Below, in pieces: positions 41,201 through 53,237 of a DNA stretch of 64,000 bases (positions within the stretch are counted from its first letter, which is position 1; each line of letters starts with the position of its first letter). The DNA comes from Alviniconcha marisindica (taxonomy: Eukaryota; Mollusca; Gastropoda; Provannidae). Under the pieces are notes generated by a model that had not been told where the DNA came from, ran no database searches, and saw only the letters and a program-made list of their open reading frames with translations. The stretch lies in contig JABMCL010000460.1 in NCBI GenBank assembly GCA_018857735.1, positions 564,501-628,500 of the forward strand, in the 5' to 3' direction. The translations under genes and the position numbers were made by a program.

Positions 41201-43004
41201 GCATCCATATAAGAGTTGTGGTTGTGCTCTTGCACACACTCTCCTGGACAGGGCAGTATCTTGCAGTTGACTGAACAAGCCTGGGAATTGTCTGAATTAC
41301 TGGGCTTTTCAGAGGCTGGGGGGCAAATTGCAAGATAGAGACAAAAAGAATTGAAAACTGGTTGTTTAAAAAACACACCAAAAAACGGTTGCATTCTCAA
41401 ATGGGATGCTTGTTGAAGTGGTTCAGCTGAGCTTGTAGCTTAAACCTCAGTGCCATTTTGCCCAGACTGTGCCATCACTGAATCAGGCTCAGTGTGTCTT
41501 GTGTATTGTGTAAAGGATGTAGGATCCCAGACCTAACTGCTGATTTATCTGACACGTGAAGCAATGTGTTCAATCTTTGGTTGAACCATCAAAGTAACTG
41601 CACTACTTTGGAAAGTAACACCACAAGATGAGTTTGTAATGATTGTGATGAATTCATTTACAGTTTCCTGATATAACCATCCAGAAAAAAAGTTGTTTTT
41701 CTCATCTCCTGAAGTACTCTTTACTGTCAAGACATTCTCAGATTCATACATTTTAATCTAGCTTTCAAAATTGTCCAGTGGGGCACACCTGTAGAAATCC
41801 CCCCCCCCCCAGTTCTTTGGGCAGTCTCCATACCAGAATAAAGCAGTTCATTTATTGTTCTTTTTATGTGGTCTTCTTTTTCAGATTGTTATCATTTGAT
41901 AAGACATGTGAGTTGTTTTGAAGGAGAGCATTGTATTTTCTGTGCTCTTGCCATGCCCAGAACTGCCAATCACTATGTTTTGGTTGTAGTTTACTATACC
42001 CAGGGGCACTGCACTCTGCTCATGATCATATCACTATGCCCCCAGACCCTCCCCCCCCCCCTCCCGCCGCTAAAAAAACAACAACAAAAATTGTTTATTT
42101 TCACCCGCGTGTGTGCATCAAATGTGCCAGCAACTGGTTGCGCATATGCCTTTTTTTGTGTCTGTGGTTTTGGTTGTGCCTCACTTCCTGGTGAGACGAC
42201 TTTTGTTTTCATTCATTTCAAATTGCCATGCCAAAGCTGAAAGCTAGCTCCCAGGTGGTAAATCTCGTCAAAAAAAGGCACACCAAATTTTCCGGGAAGA
42301 ATATACTTACAGAAAAGTTTCCATGCATTGTACGATCAACGCAGAGCATCCAGCATGTGAAGAGCAGCGTCTGCTTCTTGGGACTTTTCTGTCGCCCATG
42401 GCAGAATGTATGATGTCAAATGACATAGCAGCTCAAAGTGTCACATCAACAAAGGAAAAGTGGTGGGAAGTATGCTGAAGATTTTCCATTTTATGGGCTG
42501 TGAGACACGGTCTTTGGAGCATTTGGATGTAATTTGAGCAGAGACACTTTTTACAAAATTCTTTGTAGTGCACAACTTCATTCTCTCTGCAACCAATCAT
42601 GTTTCCGGGAAATTGAATAGTGAAGGAGGACCATAAACACCCCACTTCAGTTACTATGCTTAAAATCTGATTTTGTGACTATGAAGTGTAGTGAAGGGTT
42701 GACAGCTCTTTGACCTGTAATATTTTGGGATATGGGTGTGTGTGTTTTTAAAGAAAAATGCATTTGTGTGCCCGTGTGTTGCTAAATTGACATAGTGTTT
42801 TTGTTCATGACAGGTTTGGACAAGATTGAGTTCTTGCAAGGTCATGAAAACCGCGAGATCTACCAGAAGTCCTTTGATATCATCGAGCGCTACTTCAGCT
42901 CTGAGGAAGAGGACAAGGTGTTAGCGCCCCAGCTCGATCAGAACGCACAACAGTTTCAGTTTGGAGGACAGGAGAATGCCCCTGCAGGAGGGTTTCAGTT
43001 TTGA
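29250..43004 (+). CDS. KPNA1/5/6: Importin subunit alpha, KPNA1/5/6 type, 13 coding exons
   Basis: This is the nuclear import adaptor that binds classical NLS cargo and importin beta. Coding exons are 29250-29378, 30611-30697, 31878-31974, 32650-32741, 33123-33254, 33910-33998, 36600-36699, 37059-37222, 37706-37784, 38559-38684, 39506-39633, 40921-41096 and 42814-43004. Every junction is GT-AG and phases agree, giving 529 aa (human KPNA1 is about 538). The IBB domain is basic (R25-R28, R36-R40, K46-R48). Armadillo repeats show the W-x3-N ladder: W140/N144, W182/N186, W225/N229, W267 (WALSY), a W-less RVVGN at 309-313, W351/N355 and W393/N397, then GLENIL. The C-terminal region has the acidic SSEEED stretch used for export-factor binding. 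[17 protein letters not shown] and [15 protein letters not shown] place it with KPNA1/5/6 rather than KPNA2 or KPNA3/4. The ATG follows a 24-base UTR in the exon starting at 29226. Exon 12 is preceded by an array of decoy acceptors. Confidence 0.96.
29379..30068. other. KPNA intron 1 (proximal part)
   Basis: Non-coding and AT-rich, with poly-A/T stretches near 29836-29915; no element recognised. Confidence 0.5.
30069..30492. mobile_element. ~424-bp foldback element in KPNA intron 1
   Basis: The ends are inverted repeats. GATCCAAACA at 30069 pairs with TGTTTGGATC at the right end, and CGCTTATTTATTTTGACACG on the left pairs with CGTGTCAAAATAAATAAGCG near 30451-30471. Inner arms also pair (CACTTGTTCAGTGCTT with AAGCACTGAACAAGTG... 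around 30247 and 30303). Essentially the whole element can form one long hairpin. No ORF. Confidence 0.8.
30838..31800. repeat. Minisatellite, six ~130-170-bp units, KPNA intron 2
   Basis: Units begin GAATTTGAAAAGAT at about 30838, 31001, 31170, 31341, 31474 and 31636. Each contains AGGTTTTCAAGGGG, GAGCCTTTTCACA, GAACATAAAAGCAG, the doubled motif GTTACCACCTAC and AGTAACTAGTTTCAG. One unit (31341) lacks ~35 bases. Exon 3 follows at 31878. Confidence 0.9.
33530..33735. repeat. Inverted plus tandem repeat in KPNA intron 5
   Basis: ACCTGGCATGTGTGTAAATA (33532 on) is nearly the reverse complement of TATTTACATGCATACCAGGT (33595-33614). The latter, with GGAGTTTATGTACCTTG, is tandemly repeated about three times (period ~60). 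A related copy lies at 47790-47850. Confidence 0.8.
33770..33812 (+). repeat. Partial copy of KPNA exon 6 3' end and donor, in intron 5
   Basis: TACTTGTACCCCTACCTGCA followed by GTAAGTAGGCC repeats the real exon 6 boundary at 33979-34009 (TACTTGTACCCCTACTGCA|GTAAGTAGACC). It lies about 100 bases upstream of exon 6 and has one inserted base. Confidence 0.85.
34535..35020 (+). mobile_element. tRNA-derived SINE with long tail, ~480 bp
   Basis: The tRNA-like head has an A box (TAGCTCAGTGGTAGAG) and B box (GGTTTGATTCC). The body includes CCCCGTGTTACTGCAGTAGC and AAAGATCCTGGTCAT. The tail includes AGTGAGTCTGCTC and AGCGCTATGTAAAA. The same organisation is seen at 51455-51910. It lies in KPNA intron 6. 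Confidence 0.8.
35318..35396. repeat. Segment duplicated at 36848-36925 (KPNA introns 6 and 7)
   Basis: CTTTCTAATTGTAGTTATG, CTCCTTAGGTGGCTCAGG and ACGCGTGTTGCTTGGAAAAG recur with a few changes in intron 7 on the other side of exon 7. Confidence 0.8.
36277..36365. repeat. Segment duplicated at 36764-36842 flanking KPNA exon 7
   Basis: GAAAGAGAGGAGG, TTTGAAGTTTCCTTTA and CTCCCTGTGTGTTGTCG are echoed by GAAAGAAAGGAGG, TTTGAAGCTTTCTTTA and CTCCCTGTGTGCTGTCG just after exon 7. Confidence 0.75.
37365..37510. repeat. Dispersed repeat in KPNA intron 8
   Basis: GTAATGTAAAAGAGTGTTTG, AAGCGCTTACACCTAACATG and AGCCCAAAGCACACAAT match 58930 on (GTAATGTAAAAGAATATTTG...). A poly-G run follows in the next intron at 37903-37922. 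Confidence 0.65.
38430..38545. repeat. Direct duplication just upstream of KPNA exon 10
   Basis: GGCAAAGTTGATTAACCTGT followed by AGTTTTTGCTGT, and GGCAAAGTTGATTACCCTGT followed by AGTTTTTCACTGT, are ~70 bases apart. The second copy ends about 15 bases before the exon 10 acceptor. Confidence 0.8.
40361..40920 (+). repeat. Array of ~10 decoy copies of the KPNA exon 12 splice acceptor
   Basis: Units of 52-57 bases each read TTTCAG, then GTTCTTGGTGCAGCAGGGCT or a variant, then TATAAAACTCAAACCTGTG and TTTGTGGTGGT. The AG of each unit ends at 40366, 40418, 40473, 40528, 40583, 40639, 40695, 40750, 40807 and 40863. The true acceptor ends at 40920 and its exon begins ATTCTTGGTAGAACAGGGCT, agreeing with the array consensus at about 17 of 21 bases. 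The array is therefore made of the intron 11/exon 12 junction repeated upstream. Confidence 0.92.
41097..42813. other. KPNA intron 12
   Basis: No coding content or named element recognised. Poly-C tracts lie at 41799-41811 and 42048-42062. Confidence 0.5.
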
Positions 43005-46000
43005 TCCTGACCTATAGGTTTATGTTGTTAACCCATCTTGCAGTGTTTCAAGTTCATCATGACACAGAAAATTCAGGAGCTGAAAAAAGCATGATCTGTT
43101 TCCACAGAGTTGTGTCGTATGCAAACGCAGAATTCTCAGTCAGAGCATGGAAAATCGCAGGTTCATATGTCACTAGACTGCATTTGCGTTTGAATTTTTT
43201 TTTTTTTTTTTTACAGATTTAATGTCATGGTGGCTAAATAGTTGTGTGTGTTTTTCATCATGGAGCAAAACTTTTCCAATTTTTTTTTTCTGTTTCTTTT
43301 CACTTTGTGTGTCTCCTCATGTGAGGTCATGATCTCCCTGTGCTGTTGGTTGGTTGTCAGGGGAGTGGCAAAAGGTGATGTAGAGAATGACAGATCTGCC
43401 TGCTGTTGAGAACACTTCCTTCAGGACGGAACTCGCCAGACTTGCCTCTCCTGCTTCCACATGGTCTTGAGTCACCAAACACTAACATCGGAATCAAGGA
43501 TTTAAGGTGGACTAGTGCCAGACTGATTTTGATGTGTGGTTTAACAACAGCACCCCATTTGCCCAAATTCCTACATATCCTGTTACTATCATCATTGAAA
43601 CGCAGACAAATTCATCACCACTTGTAATCCAAAAACGTGAACTGAATTTTTTTAAACCATTGAATTCAATTTCAAATGCTCATCGCCTCATTGTCAGTTC
43701 ATGCAGCACACAAGTGATACATGACCCCTCATGCAGGACATGATGAATAGTCATACTTGCCTGATTCCCTCGAGACTGCTACCACGTCCCTGAAGTGTGT
43801 TGAACGTAAGAGGTGTAAGACCAGGACGTGGTTGCTTGAGGGTTGTGGAAGTTCAGTGAGGTTTTCAGGGTTGTGGCGGAACCCCTGACGAGAGACCAGC
43901 CTGCCCAACAGGCCACTCCTGCTTTGGAGACCCTGTGTTCCAGAAAGGTTTTCTCATACTCACACACAAATCGACCCCTCACCAAAGACCAGTTTTTTAT
44001 TGTTCGGTGGTCATGCATTGGGGGGGTTCTGCTGTACTACCGTTTCCGTTTAGAAAGGGAAAAGAAATCCATCTTATGTGGAAAGGAAAAAAGCTAAGCA
44101 AAACATTTTGGATTGACGCAGAAGCAGAAAATGTTGAGAGCGATGTTTAAATGCTGTGTCTTGATTCAGGTGTTCTCTTTCTGCTCTCATTTTGTAGGTG
44201 AACTGTGTAAGGCAGCCCTGGAGTTTCTACATGTATTGATGTCTATGTTGGAGCATGAAGTTAAGCTGTAGCTTAATTGAAGTTTGTACTCTTGCTTTTT
44301 TGAGGGGTGGGTAGCAAATATTTTATGATTTAAATGGAATCAGGTGGATAGGGAAACTCCCACTGTGCTCCACAAAGTACGTAGAATGTAGATGAAGCAT
44401 ATAACGTGGTCATCAGATAACCAGTGTTCTGAAAATAAAACCCATTTGGCCGTTTAAAAGCTGATGGTTAAGAAAGGATTTCGCGAATAATCCACTTGTC
44501 AGCTTCTTCTAATGTTGTGTCCCCAGTTGACCCGTGATGGAGGGAAGGTCACCTGGGCCCACCGTCAGATGTCATTTATTGTCTGTTGATCATGGATGTA
44601 TATTTTTAATTGCTGTTTGTTTCCAACTATCTCAGAACTAACCTCAGCATTTCTTGTCCATTTAACATGTCTTTTTTACATTGTGCTTGTAAACCTGTCT
44701 GTGGGTGTGTGTCATTGGGGGGGGGGGGGGGGGGAGTGAGTGAGTGAGAGAAAGATTTGTTTTTTCATTTGTTTAAAACACACCAGCAAAAAAGCAGTTT
44801 GCAAAAAAAAGAAGAAAAAAATGTTTGAAGTCACAAAGTATTGGTGTTACAAAAAGAAAACCGTCTCTGTCGCAGCTTTGTGTGCGTAGATATATGTGTG
44901 TTGGAAGCTTTAATGTGCACAGACTTGAGTATGATGTAATTACCTTTTGCATGTGAAAAGTGATTTACCTTGTTATTTTTATTTTTGTGGCCTATGTTTT
45001 TGGCTTGGGTTCCCCCATCTGTTTGATTCACTAGACAAATGTGTCATACAGCGTGTCATACCGTAGCTCACAAGTTTTTGCATCAAAGTTGGCTTGAAAG
45101 CCTGACAACAAATTACTTTCCATCAATCATTTTAGTCACCAAGTCTCAGAATGGTGGCAGACAAGAGTGAAGCTGGAGCAGCGATGGTGTTTATCCAAAA
45201 ATGAAGCTGGAAACAGAGATGGTGTTTATCCAAGAATGAAGCTGGTGTAGTGATGGTGTTTATCCCCATTTTGTTGTTAAAAACTAATTGGAAGTAAGTT
45301 TGTAATGCAGGACATGGTTGAACTGGAAGCTGCTTGCCTCGCCTGTTGATACGTAGACCTCCCCTTTTGTGTTTTGTTTTACCCCTCCCAGCTCCTAAAG
45401 GTTACTTTTGTGGTGGTGTACTAATTGACTAAACAGTGGTTCAAGTATTATGCAACATATTTGCAACTCTAGTCTCCTTACAATATTTTGTCAAATAGGT
45501 GTACTTAGGCTGCCCCCCCCCCCCCCCCCATCATGATTGGTGTATTGAACTCCAGAGCTTGTATGCTTCATCACACCCTCCCCCCCCCACCTAGTTTTTC
45601 TTCTGCTCACAGTTGATTTAATACTATATTCCACAAAATGATTGCCCATCAGATTGCATGCTGCTTTGTCATTCTCATGTGATTTAGACAACATGAGCAC
45701 TTAAGGAAAAAGTGTAGGATTTTTACTGGGGCGCATGGGTGGGGAGGCAAATGAGAAACTGTGATGGGGATGTGGCACGACTTATGGTTGCAGTGACCTT
45801 GCGTGATCTGTTGTCAGTGTAATCTGAGAGGCATCATTTTGCAGGAAAACTTTTGTGTGCTGCTTTTTGTCCGTTCTGCAGCTGTAGCTGGAATGGGTGC
45901 TGTGACACAAATTAGCTTCTTCAAAAGCATTCATTTTTCTTTTTTGATTTTGTAGTTTTGACTCAAGAAAGGGTTTACATATGAGAAGAGGTTTGAGGCA

Positions 46001-49000
46001 TGTGTGTGCTTATGACAGAGTTTGGTCACCCTGGGGTGACTCTTTGGTTGACACTGGATTTCCACATCAGTAACTTCATCTGGTGATGGGTGAAATCGCT
46101 TTGATGGAGAAAAAATAGCTGGTTTGTGTCCACCCTGGTGGACCAAGTCCACAGAAACTTGAGAAATGGCAGTCATGCTCAAGAGTCTCGAAAGCAAAAG
46201 TCTCTTCGTTTTCCTGTACCATCAGCAACCTAAGGAAGGACAAGTCTTTGAGTGAATCAGATTGACAGGGACAACAGTTGTATACCTATGATGTCTAGTT
46301 CTCCCTGTGACAAGGGGAAAGAACCCAAGCGCTTTGTGTTTTTTGGATAGTTGTTGGCAGTGCCTTTTTTTTTTTAATGTCTGTTTTTATTTTGTGTGTG
46401 ATTGTGGCAGTTGTTTTGTTTGTTGGAGTCATGATTCATTTGAATAGGAACCTTTTGTCAAGATGTTGATAGCCATGTATATTTTAAGGTTTTCTGGTTG
46501 ATATGCAAGGTGGAAGGTTTGTCAGTTGTCTAAGTGTTGTTTTCCGATGGCCTTTTGGAAGTGTTGATGGTGTTGTCAGTTACACAATTCAAAGAGCTGA
46601 TTTACCAGAGAGGCAAGGACTGGTGACCAGGAGATTTCATTGATGCTTGGGTGTTTAAAGATGCATTGCTAGTATCAAAATGTAAAAACCACGGTCATTC
46701 ATCAGTTTTATTAAGTAGAGCAAGCACTGTAGCTGTGCTGAGTTGAATAAGAGGTGCCTTCTCACCTAGCACTACCTGTCCACCTGGTGAGCGGGCATCA
46801 CAGCAAAGTAAAATGCACCCAGTTGTGTCCACTCCCTTTACTGACTTTGTCTAGGGGTAGAAAATGCCCTTTTTTTCAGCAGCTATGGTGTTCCTAGTCT
46901 GCACATATACAACTTACAAGATGGGAGATTGGCAGTTCATTTCAGAGTAAGTGCACTTGTTCCAGCTCGTGTATGGCAGTGTTACATGCTGGCTGTGCAA
47001 AGGCAGGGAGGGGGAAGGAGTTGTAGCCGCTGAAGAACTGTACATAATTGTGTTGTAGACCTTCAGAACCACACCAGTGTCTGTCAGCGTCTTCTTCAGC
47101 GGACACTCGTTTCCAAGGGGGATGATGCAAACTGAGCATCAATGAAATCTGTTCTGGCGTCGTTGACTTTTGCGAAGAGGTGTTAACATTTTGTGTGTGT
47201 TTGTAACATTGTCCATATATAATATACATATAATATATGGAAGTTATGGAATTGTGCTGGGAGGTTTGTGTAGCATTTATCAAATGATGCAGGCTCAGGA
47301 AGGGGGGCATGGGTGATGTTTGCGAAAGAAAAACGGACCTGTAACAAAACGCATGTTGAAGATGATGTGTTGCTTCTACGGATATATTGAGGGGGGTGGG
47401 TGGGTGCACAGAGCTTGTAATTAAAGTTCCGAAACAAAGGAAGTGTGTTGATCCTGCATTAATTGAAAAAGCTACACTTGCCAAGACGTGTTGTCATAAT
47501 ATAGGATGATGTAGATTGTAGTATTATGTTGTATATGTCTCGTTCAGTCCAAGATCTATCAACAGTTGTATTTGCCGTTACAAGCTAGGTTATTTCGTTA
47601 ACTGATTTTTGTTTGTTTTACTGCCTCCCCTCCACCCACCCATTAATTTTTCGATTGGTTTTCAAAACATTATTTTGGTAGTTAGGATTTTGTACAAATA
47701 AATAAAAACTGGTGGTGGATCTTGGATTGAGCCATTTTGAACAGAACTACCGCATTACTTTCCATAAACACAAGACGCATAGCAAGCAAGGGTGATGTAC
47801 CTTTGATGGAGTTTATGTACTTTGTATTTACTCGCATGCCATGTGAGAGTTACTGTAGGCAATTCTGGTTGTTGTGTGCGTGTGGCGTCTTTCGTGTGCC
47901 GACTTACTCGCTTTGTTTGTTCATTCTAAGCAAGAGTGATGTCCTCAGCATTTTGATCAGGTTTGTCTCACCGTGTAAATTTGGTCATGGGACTTGCAGA
48001 TCAGATTTACTCCATTGGAAATTCGGTGTTTCCACCCCCCTTCCCCCAACTCTGTTTTGTTTTTGCCCACATTTAGTCCACTCGCAATGTTGCTGTACCC
48101 TACACTTGGAATACTGCATAATGCTTATTATCTGTGGCTGCTGACAGACACTCGGTGCTGTCATGATTTTAGGTTAGCATTGCGACTGTTGTGGCTTGTT
48201 GACCACCTCCCCTTTCCTCCCCTCCCCTCCGCTATGCTGTGAACTGTGCCTGAGCAGCGTGTGTGCTCTTCAGCACAGTGTCCTGTGCAGGCAAGACCCA
48301 AATTCAGCATAAAGGAGAGTAAGTAAGTAACTTGGTGTTTTATGCCCAGTCAACCATTGCAGTTATATCAGGGCAAAGAGAGAGGGAGAGGTGATTTTTG
48401 CAGTCAGGATCTTGCCTGGCTAGCAGCAGGATGCAGCAACAGTAGCTGTAATGACAAAAGGCTTCTGTGTTGGGTACATGATAAAGTTCGGAATTCCCCT
48501 TACCCAGGATCTTACGAGCAGGGACAGTTCTTCAAACAAATGTGTATGCATCAAAGTGAATGCTGGTAGCTTCAGATTTGAGCAGGAAGCAGTCGCATGT
48601 CCAGAGTGTAACTAAATACAGTCATTATAGCTTGTTTTCTCATCAGCTTGCAGAAATGCTACCAGTCTTATATCAACTTTCATGTCTGTGAAGGTGTGTG
48701 CTATGAAGGTCAGTAATTTGTAGTGCTTGTTCATCTTTAAATGTGTTGCTTTTTTGTTGATAATTTTTCATGTGCTGTGCAACCACATGTACTTGTGGAA
48801 GCTTTTAGTTGAAAGCACTTGTGAGGTTAAAGCGTTTGGATTTGATCCACAAAAGTAATGTGGCAGTTCTGTTCTTTTTTTGTTTGTTTGTTTTATTTAT
48901 CTCCAATCAGCAGGCCATGCATTCATTCACTTGTACAGAACAAGCTGCACGATATGACGACGTTCAAATAAATTGCATACATGTACATGCAACATGTGTT

Positions 49001-50829
49001 CATCGCAGGCTCAGGGCAGAGGTCAAGGTCATGGGCCCAGCTTCAATCTGCTGAACTCGCAATAGTCTCATAACAATAGTGCTCATCATCTTGTAAATGA
49101 ATCTGTTGTATTTATTAAACTGTGTGCATCAGAGGGACATTGCCTTCACACAAGTTGTGAGGTGGTTCCATGCCACAAATCCATGGGATGACCTGGGCCT
49201 CTGTGCATTGCCTGCAGATACTTGACGGGGGTGGGCATGGGGAAAGTTACACATTTGTATTCTCTTCTTTCCTTTTTTTCACCCCGTTTTTGTTTTGTTT
49301 TGTTTTTCTTCTTCTTTCTTTCTTTTCTTTGTCTCTCCCTCTTGTTTTTTCTCGTTTAGGTGTTAGGGAAGAAAGCTGAAATTCCATTAAAATGGCATGT
49401 CATGACCAACAGCTCTGTTACCCCACCCCGTTTTGTAGTAAGTAGCTCCACTCTCTCTTTAACAGTTTTTCTTGCTACCATCCACTCATCTTTTTAGCAC
49501 CCCTTCTTCTCTTTGTTTTCCCCCATTATGTTGTGTTACAATAAAATCACACATCACAACTGTTGGTCATGATTTTCTTTTCTTCTTCAGTGAACGCATA
49601 GTAGTGCAGGACTTAACATTTTGTCTCTTTCCTCACACCATGTGAATCAGGCACAAGGTGTGCATTCCACAACTCTGTGATGGTGCTACAGTTTAAGGCG
49701 TATCCACATGGCTGCGTCATTTTAAAGGTGTGGTCACACGGCTGCATCAGTTCAAAGATGCATCCACATGACTGCATCTGATCTTGCATTTTATTTTTCC
49801 TTTTTTTTTCCTTTTTTTTTTTCCTTGCGGGGATAAAGATCCTAAAAGGAAGGGGTGGGGCCAGACCACTTATATTCACATGTACATAGGACAAACCCTG
49901 GCATTTGCTTTGAACAAGTTGTGATAAAACATTGCAAGAACAGATGCCAAAACGACTTTACATAAAAAATATGAACAATCTTTGGATGTGTTGTGTTACT
50001 GATTTTTCTCTGTGTGACTGGAAGCATGATGTGCCCTATTTTACACACACACACACACTTAAAAAAGATCCCCCCTCCAAGTCATTCTTACCATGATAAT
50101 ACTGGTGTACTGAAATTTCATGTAGACGCAACTGTTCATTTGATCTTAGTCCAATATGTGTACAGAAAGTTGGACGATCAGTGGTTCAACACACTGTCTT
50201 CAGTTTAACTACATTCGTTTGACATATGGTAGTCCAACAATGCAGCTTAAAAGAAAAAAAGTACCTGTACTGTAAGGTTTCCATTGCTAACTTGCAACAA
50301 AAATCTCAGAGATTAACAGTTTGTTCAGTCATTTTGAACTTGGAAACAAACTTTCAGGTTGACATCACTGCCTTCTCTCCATTCCTTTATGACTTGATGA
50401 AACCTAAACTTTGTGCTTGAAGTTTACTCATGACTACAGTATATGAAAAACTATCAATGATTTTAGCACTACCATCTAAAAATGATGCTGACAAACTGAA
50501 ACCAAAAAAACAACTGATTAATGATAATTAGTTTATTAATCAGGTTGTTTTACCTGTTCACATTTAAGTTTCAATCCTAGTTCATTGACAAAGATTTCAG
50601 ACAAATTGGAAACGGGGAATGTGTGTTGTTTTTATTTTGTCCCTTTTATAGTTTCACCTGGACCCTACCTTACCTCTAAAGGGCTGGTGAAACTGGTTAT
50701 AGCTATTTTATACACACACTACATTCACACATGCATGCAGACACACACACACTGCCCCCCCCCCCACCGGCACACACACTACCCCCTTCCCCCATAGCAC
50801 ACACATGTACACAAGAGACACGCGTCAAA

Positions 50830-51330
50830 GTTTATTCCATGTGATGCAAATGAGGCATTATGTCCTCAGATGTTGGGCTGACAGTTTATTTGAGACGTGC
50901 CCGTCCTATCCACAAAGTGTAAATTTATGTCCTATGGTCCTACAAAGCAATGCTTCTTGCCTTGTCCTGAGAGTTCCCCAAACTGACCATATCTGGCCTC
51001 ATCTTGCTGCCCATTGATTCAAGAATACAGTACAAACTCGCGTCTCTGTGCTACAACTGCCGCAACTTGGCCGCTTCCGTCCACTTGACTAACTCCTTAA
51101 CTTGAAGTGTACAAACCAACCTGCCAGCTATGCTCTTCTTCTGATACTTCCATTCTTTGTCTTCCCTCTGTGTCTGGTCAGAGATCTTTTTCTTATGCCG
51201 CTGTCTTATGCTGCACCATCTGTCTCGAACAATCTCCCTTGCAAAGTTAGATCATCAAACACACTCGCATCTTTCAAATCATCATTGAAATCCCACCTCA
51301 TCAATTGCCGACTATACTGTGTGTGTGCGT
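50830..51330 (+). mobile_element. LINE 3'-end fragment (CR1/L2-like)
   Basis: Broken plus-strand frames read LHWLPIDSRIQYKLASLCYN (conserved C-terminal RT-tail motif), SYAAPSVSNNLPCKVRSS and SFKSSLKSHLINC in order. Truncated at both ends, with stop codons. Confidence 0.7.
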
Positions 51331-51454
51331 GCGCTCGTGGGTTTGTTTCGACTGTCTGGGATATTTACCTCTGGTTCTTTGCAATGTAATGGGGTCCTGT
51401 GCTCCAGTTTGGAAAAAAATGGCCCAACAAAGAGTGCATTATTATTACCCGACC

Positions 51455-51910
51455 GGGAAGCGGGGGTATTACAGTGGTTGAAGCGCCCGACTCGTGGTCG
51501 AAAAGTCGTCGGTTCGAGTCCTGGCGGGACAGGGCGGCGGGAGAATTTTCCTCGCCAGGGTCAACTTTTTGTTCTCTTATTTCGGTATTGGTCCAACCCC
51601 CGTGTTACCGCAGCAGCACGTAAAATATCGCGGTCGTTGTGCCGAAAGTGCTGGTGGCAGGTTATACGCATGCGCGTGAGTGGCTTTGCATTGATGCGAC
51701 ACGATACATAGTTCTCCAGTTTCACACTGTGACGTGGACCCAGCCATGTAACCACCAAACAGCACTAAGTATACCACTGACTTTGGTGGATATATATATA
51801 CACACACACACAAAACAAAAAAAAACTGTAAAAAGCTACAATCACTCATTTAGAATTGCATGCAACAAGAACGCAGTGAGTCTGCTCAAAAGCGAGCAAC
51901 AACACGACTG
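51455..51910 (+). mobile_element. tRNA-derived SINE, second long copy
   Basis: The head contains ACAGTGGTTGAAGCGC (A-box-like) and GGTTCGAGTCC (perfect B box). The body contains CCCCGTGTTACCGCAGCAGC, and the tail AGTGAGTCTGCTCAAAAGCG parallels the tail at 34970-34995. A TATA/CA microsatellite interrupts it near 51790-51815. Confidence 0.8.
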
Positions 51911-51999
51911 CCAAGGGTCAAAAGGTCAGGAAAGAGCTCGTTATACGCATGCTCAAGCGGAAGCTGGCGACTCTGATGAATATGCATGATCCAGTCCAC

Positions 52000-52120
52000 G
52001 CGTCCCCGGTATCGAAGAGCAGCAAAGAGCATTCCTCTTCATTCTTCATTCTGTGGTTATTGGGTGTGGTAACTCGACTAGTCTCTGCTCCACATAATTA
52101 ACTCTGACGGAATAAAAGAG
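52000..52120 (+). other. Candidate GFUS 5' non-coding exon
   Basis: A consensus donor (AAAGAG|GTAAGT at 52120/52121) follows a GC-richer, CpG-containing stretch. This is the best upstream partner I see for the acceptor at 56227, which would make a 4.1-kb first intron. It was chosen on donor quality and composition only. Confidence 0.3.
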
Positions 52121-52783
52121 GTAAGTTGTTGTTTTGTCTATATTATGTTGTTTTTAATGTGATATCTAGAAATGAACTTTGACATGCTGCCTCCCTCCAC
52201 CCGCCCTTTTTTTCTCTCTAAAACATGATTTTTTTTATTGATTTTTTTGATCCGTCATTCGGTCGCTTCGTGGCTTCAGCAAAGCTTTGAGATTTGGTAC
52301 CATGTCGTGAACCACAGTTATGACAGTATCAACCAACACGAGGCAAGAGCAGCTGAATATCTTGACTCGTAACTTTTACCAAAGCGAAGATAAAATCATC
52401 CTAGCTCGCTGTTCATGGGGAGTTTGTAACAAGTAGATCTATCATTTTTAGATATGAGGCAGTCGTAGACTCGTAAGCACCGGCGTCGACTGCAAGTCGC
52501 ACTGACCGGAAGAGGGTTAGCCGGCAAAGAACGACTAAACGTCGACGACACAAAATGTCGAATGACACATAGTCGAACTCGAAGGGACAATTGATGACAA
52601 TGTCGACACGACAACGGGCGGACTACAGTTGTGAACGCAGGAGCGTTACAGGTGCAGTGAATTAATTAGGCCTACCCAGTGTTGTAAAGTTTTAAACTAG
52701 TTATACTGTATACGTGTGTTATTCGTCAGCTCACAAAGTTCCATTTTCAGTCTAACTTAGTTTCCCCCCACCCCCACCCGACC

Positions 52784-52960
52784 ACATAGTTCAGGAGCTA
52801 TGTGAGAGTCGAGGTGGCCGTCCTGGCCAGTCTGTCCTAACGAGCCTTCTGGTTTCCGTGAACGTAAAGCAATATTGAACCATTCTAACGCATTGGTCTC
52901 AGCTTGTCCCTAATACGTCCACCGACATCCGAGGACATTAAGCAACACTTGTAACCGAAC
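52784..52960. repeat. Dispersed repeat, copy 3 of 3 (inverted)
   Basis: Reverse-complement match to 19226-19400 and 23440-23575: GTTCAGGAGCTATGTGAGAG, GTCGAGGTGGCC, CTGTCCTAACGAGCCTTCTG and GGTTTCCGTGAACGTAAAGC. It lies in the presumed GFUS first intron. Confidence 0.75.
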
Positions 52961-53237
52961 CGAACCACCCAACCGTATGTGATGAAATCAGAGCAGAAGA
53001 AATTGCTGAAACAAGTCAAAACTGATACCGTCAAGGGTGGTTGCCTCCGCCGCTTGTGCTGTGGCTGCAGTCATTTTGAAAATCAAGAAGTTTAGTACTG
53101 TGTGTAGCCACCACATGAGACAGTCACGACATGACATTTGCACCTTATTCTAGATATATTGCATAAGGCACCTCAGTGATTCCTGTGGGATGTTCTGCCT
53201 CTTCTGGAGCAGGTTTGATTGGCACGCACTTGGCTTG

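Larger units (their letters stand above)
43005..51999. other. KPNA 3' UTR and KPNA-GFUS intergenic region
   Basis: Where the transcript ends is unclear. Polyadenylation-signal candidates include AATAAA near 44435, paired AATAAATAAA near 47697-47706, and AATAAA near 49541. Non-coding features include poly-G/poly-C runs (43198-43213 T-run, 44718-44734 G, 45512-45529 C), a three-copy ~37-bp repeat at 45166-45262 (GATGGTGTTTATCC), the inverted-repeat relative at 47790-47850, a three-copy ~35-bp repeat at 49690-49775 (CCACATGRCTGC) and retroposon remnants from 50830. No exon recognised. Confidence 0.4.

Noticed and set aside
46942..47484. 180-codon minus-strand open frame after the KPNA gene
   Set aside because: No recognisable domain, and a low-complexity His/Ser/Thr composition. 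It overlaps a region likely to be KPNA 3' UTR or intergenic DNA, with no splice-compatible neighbours.
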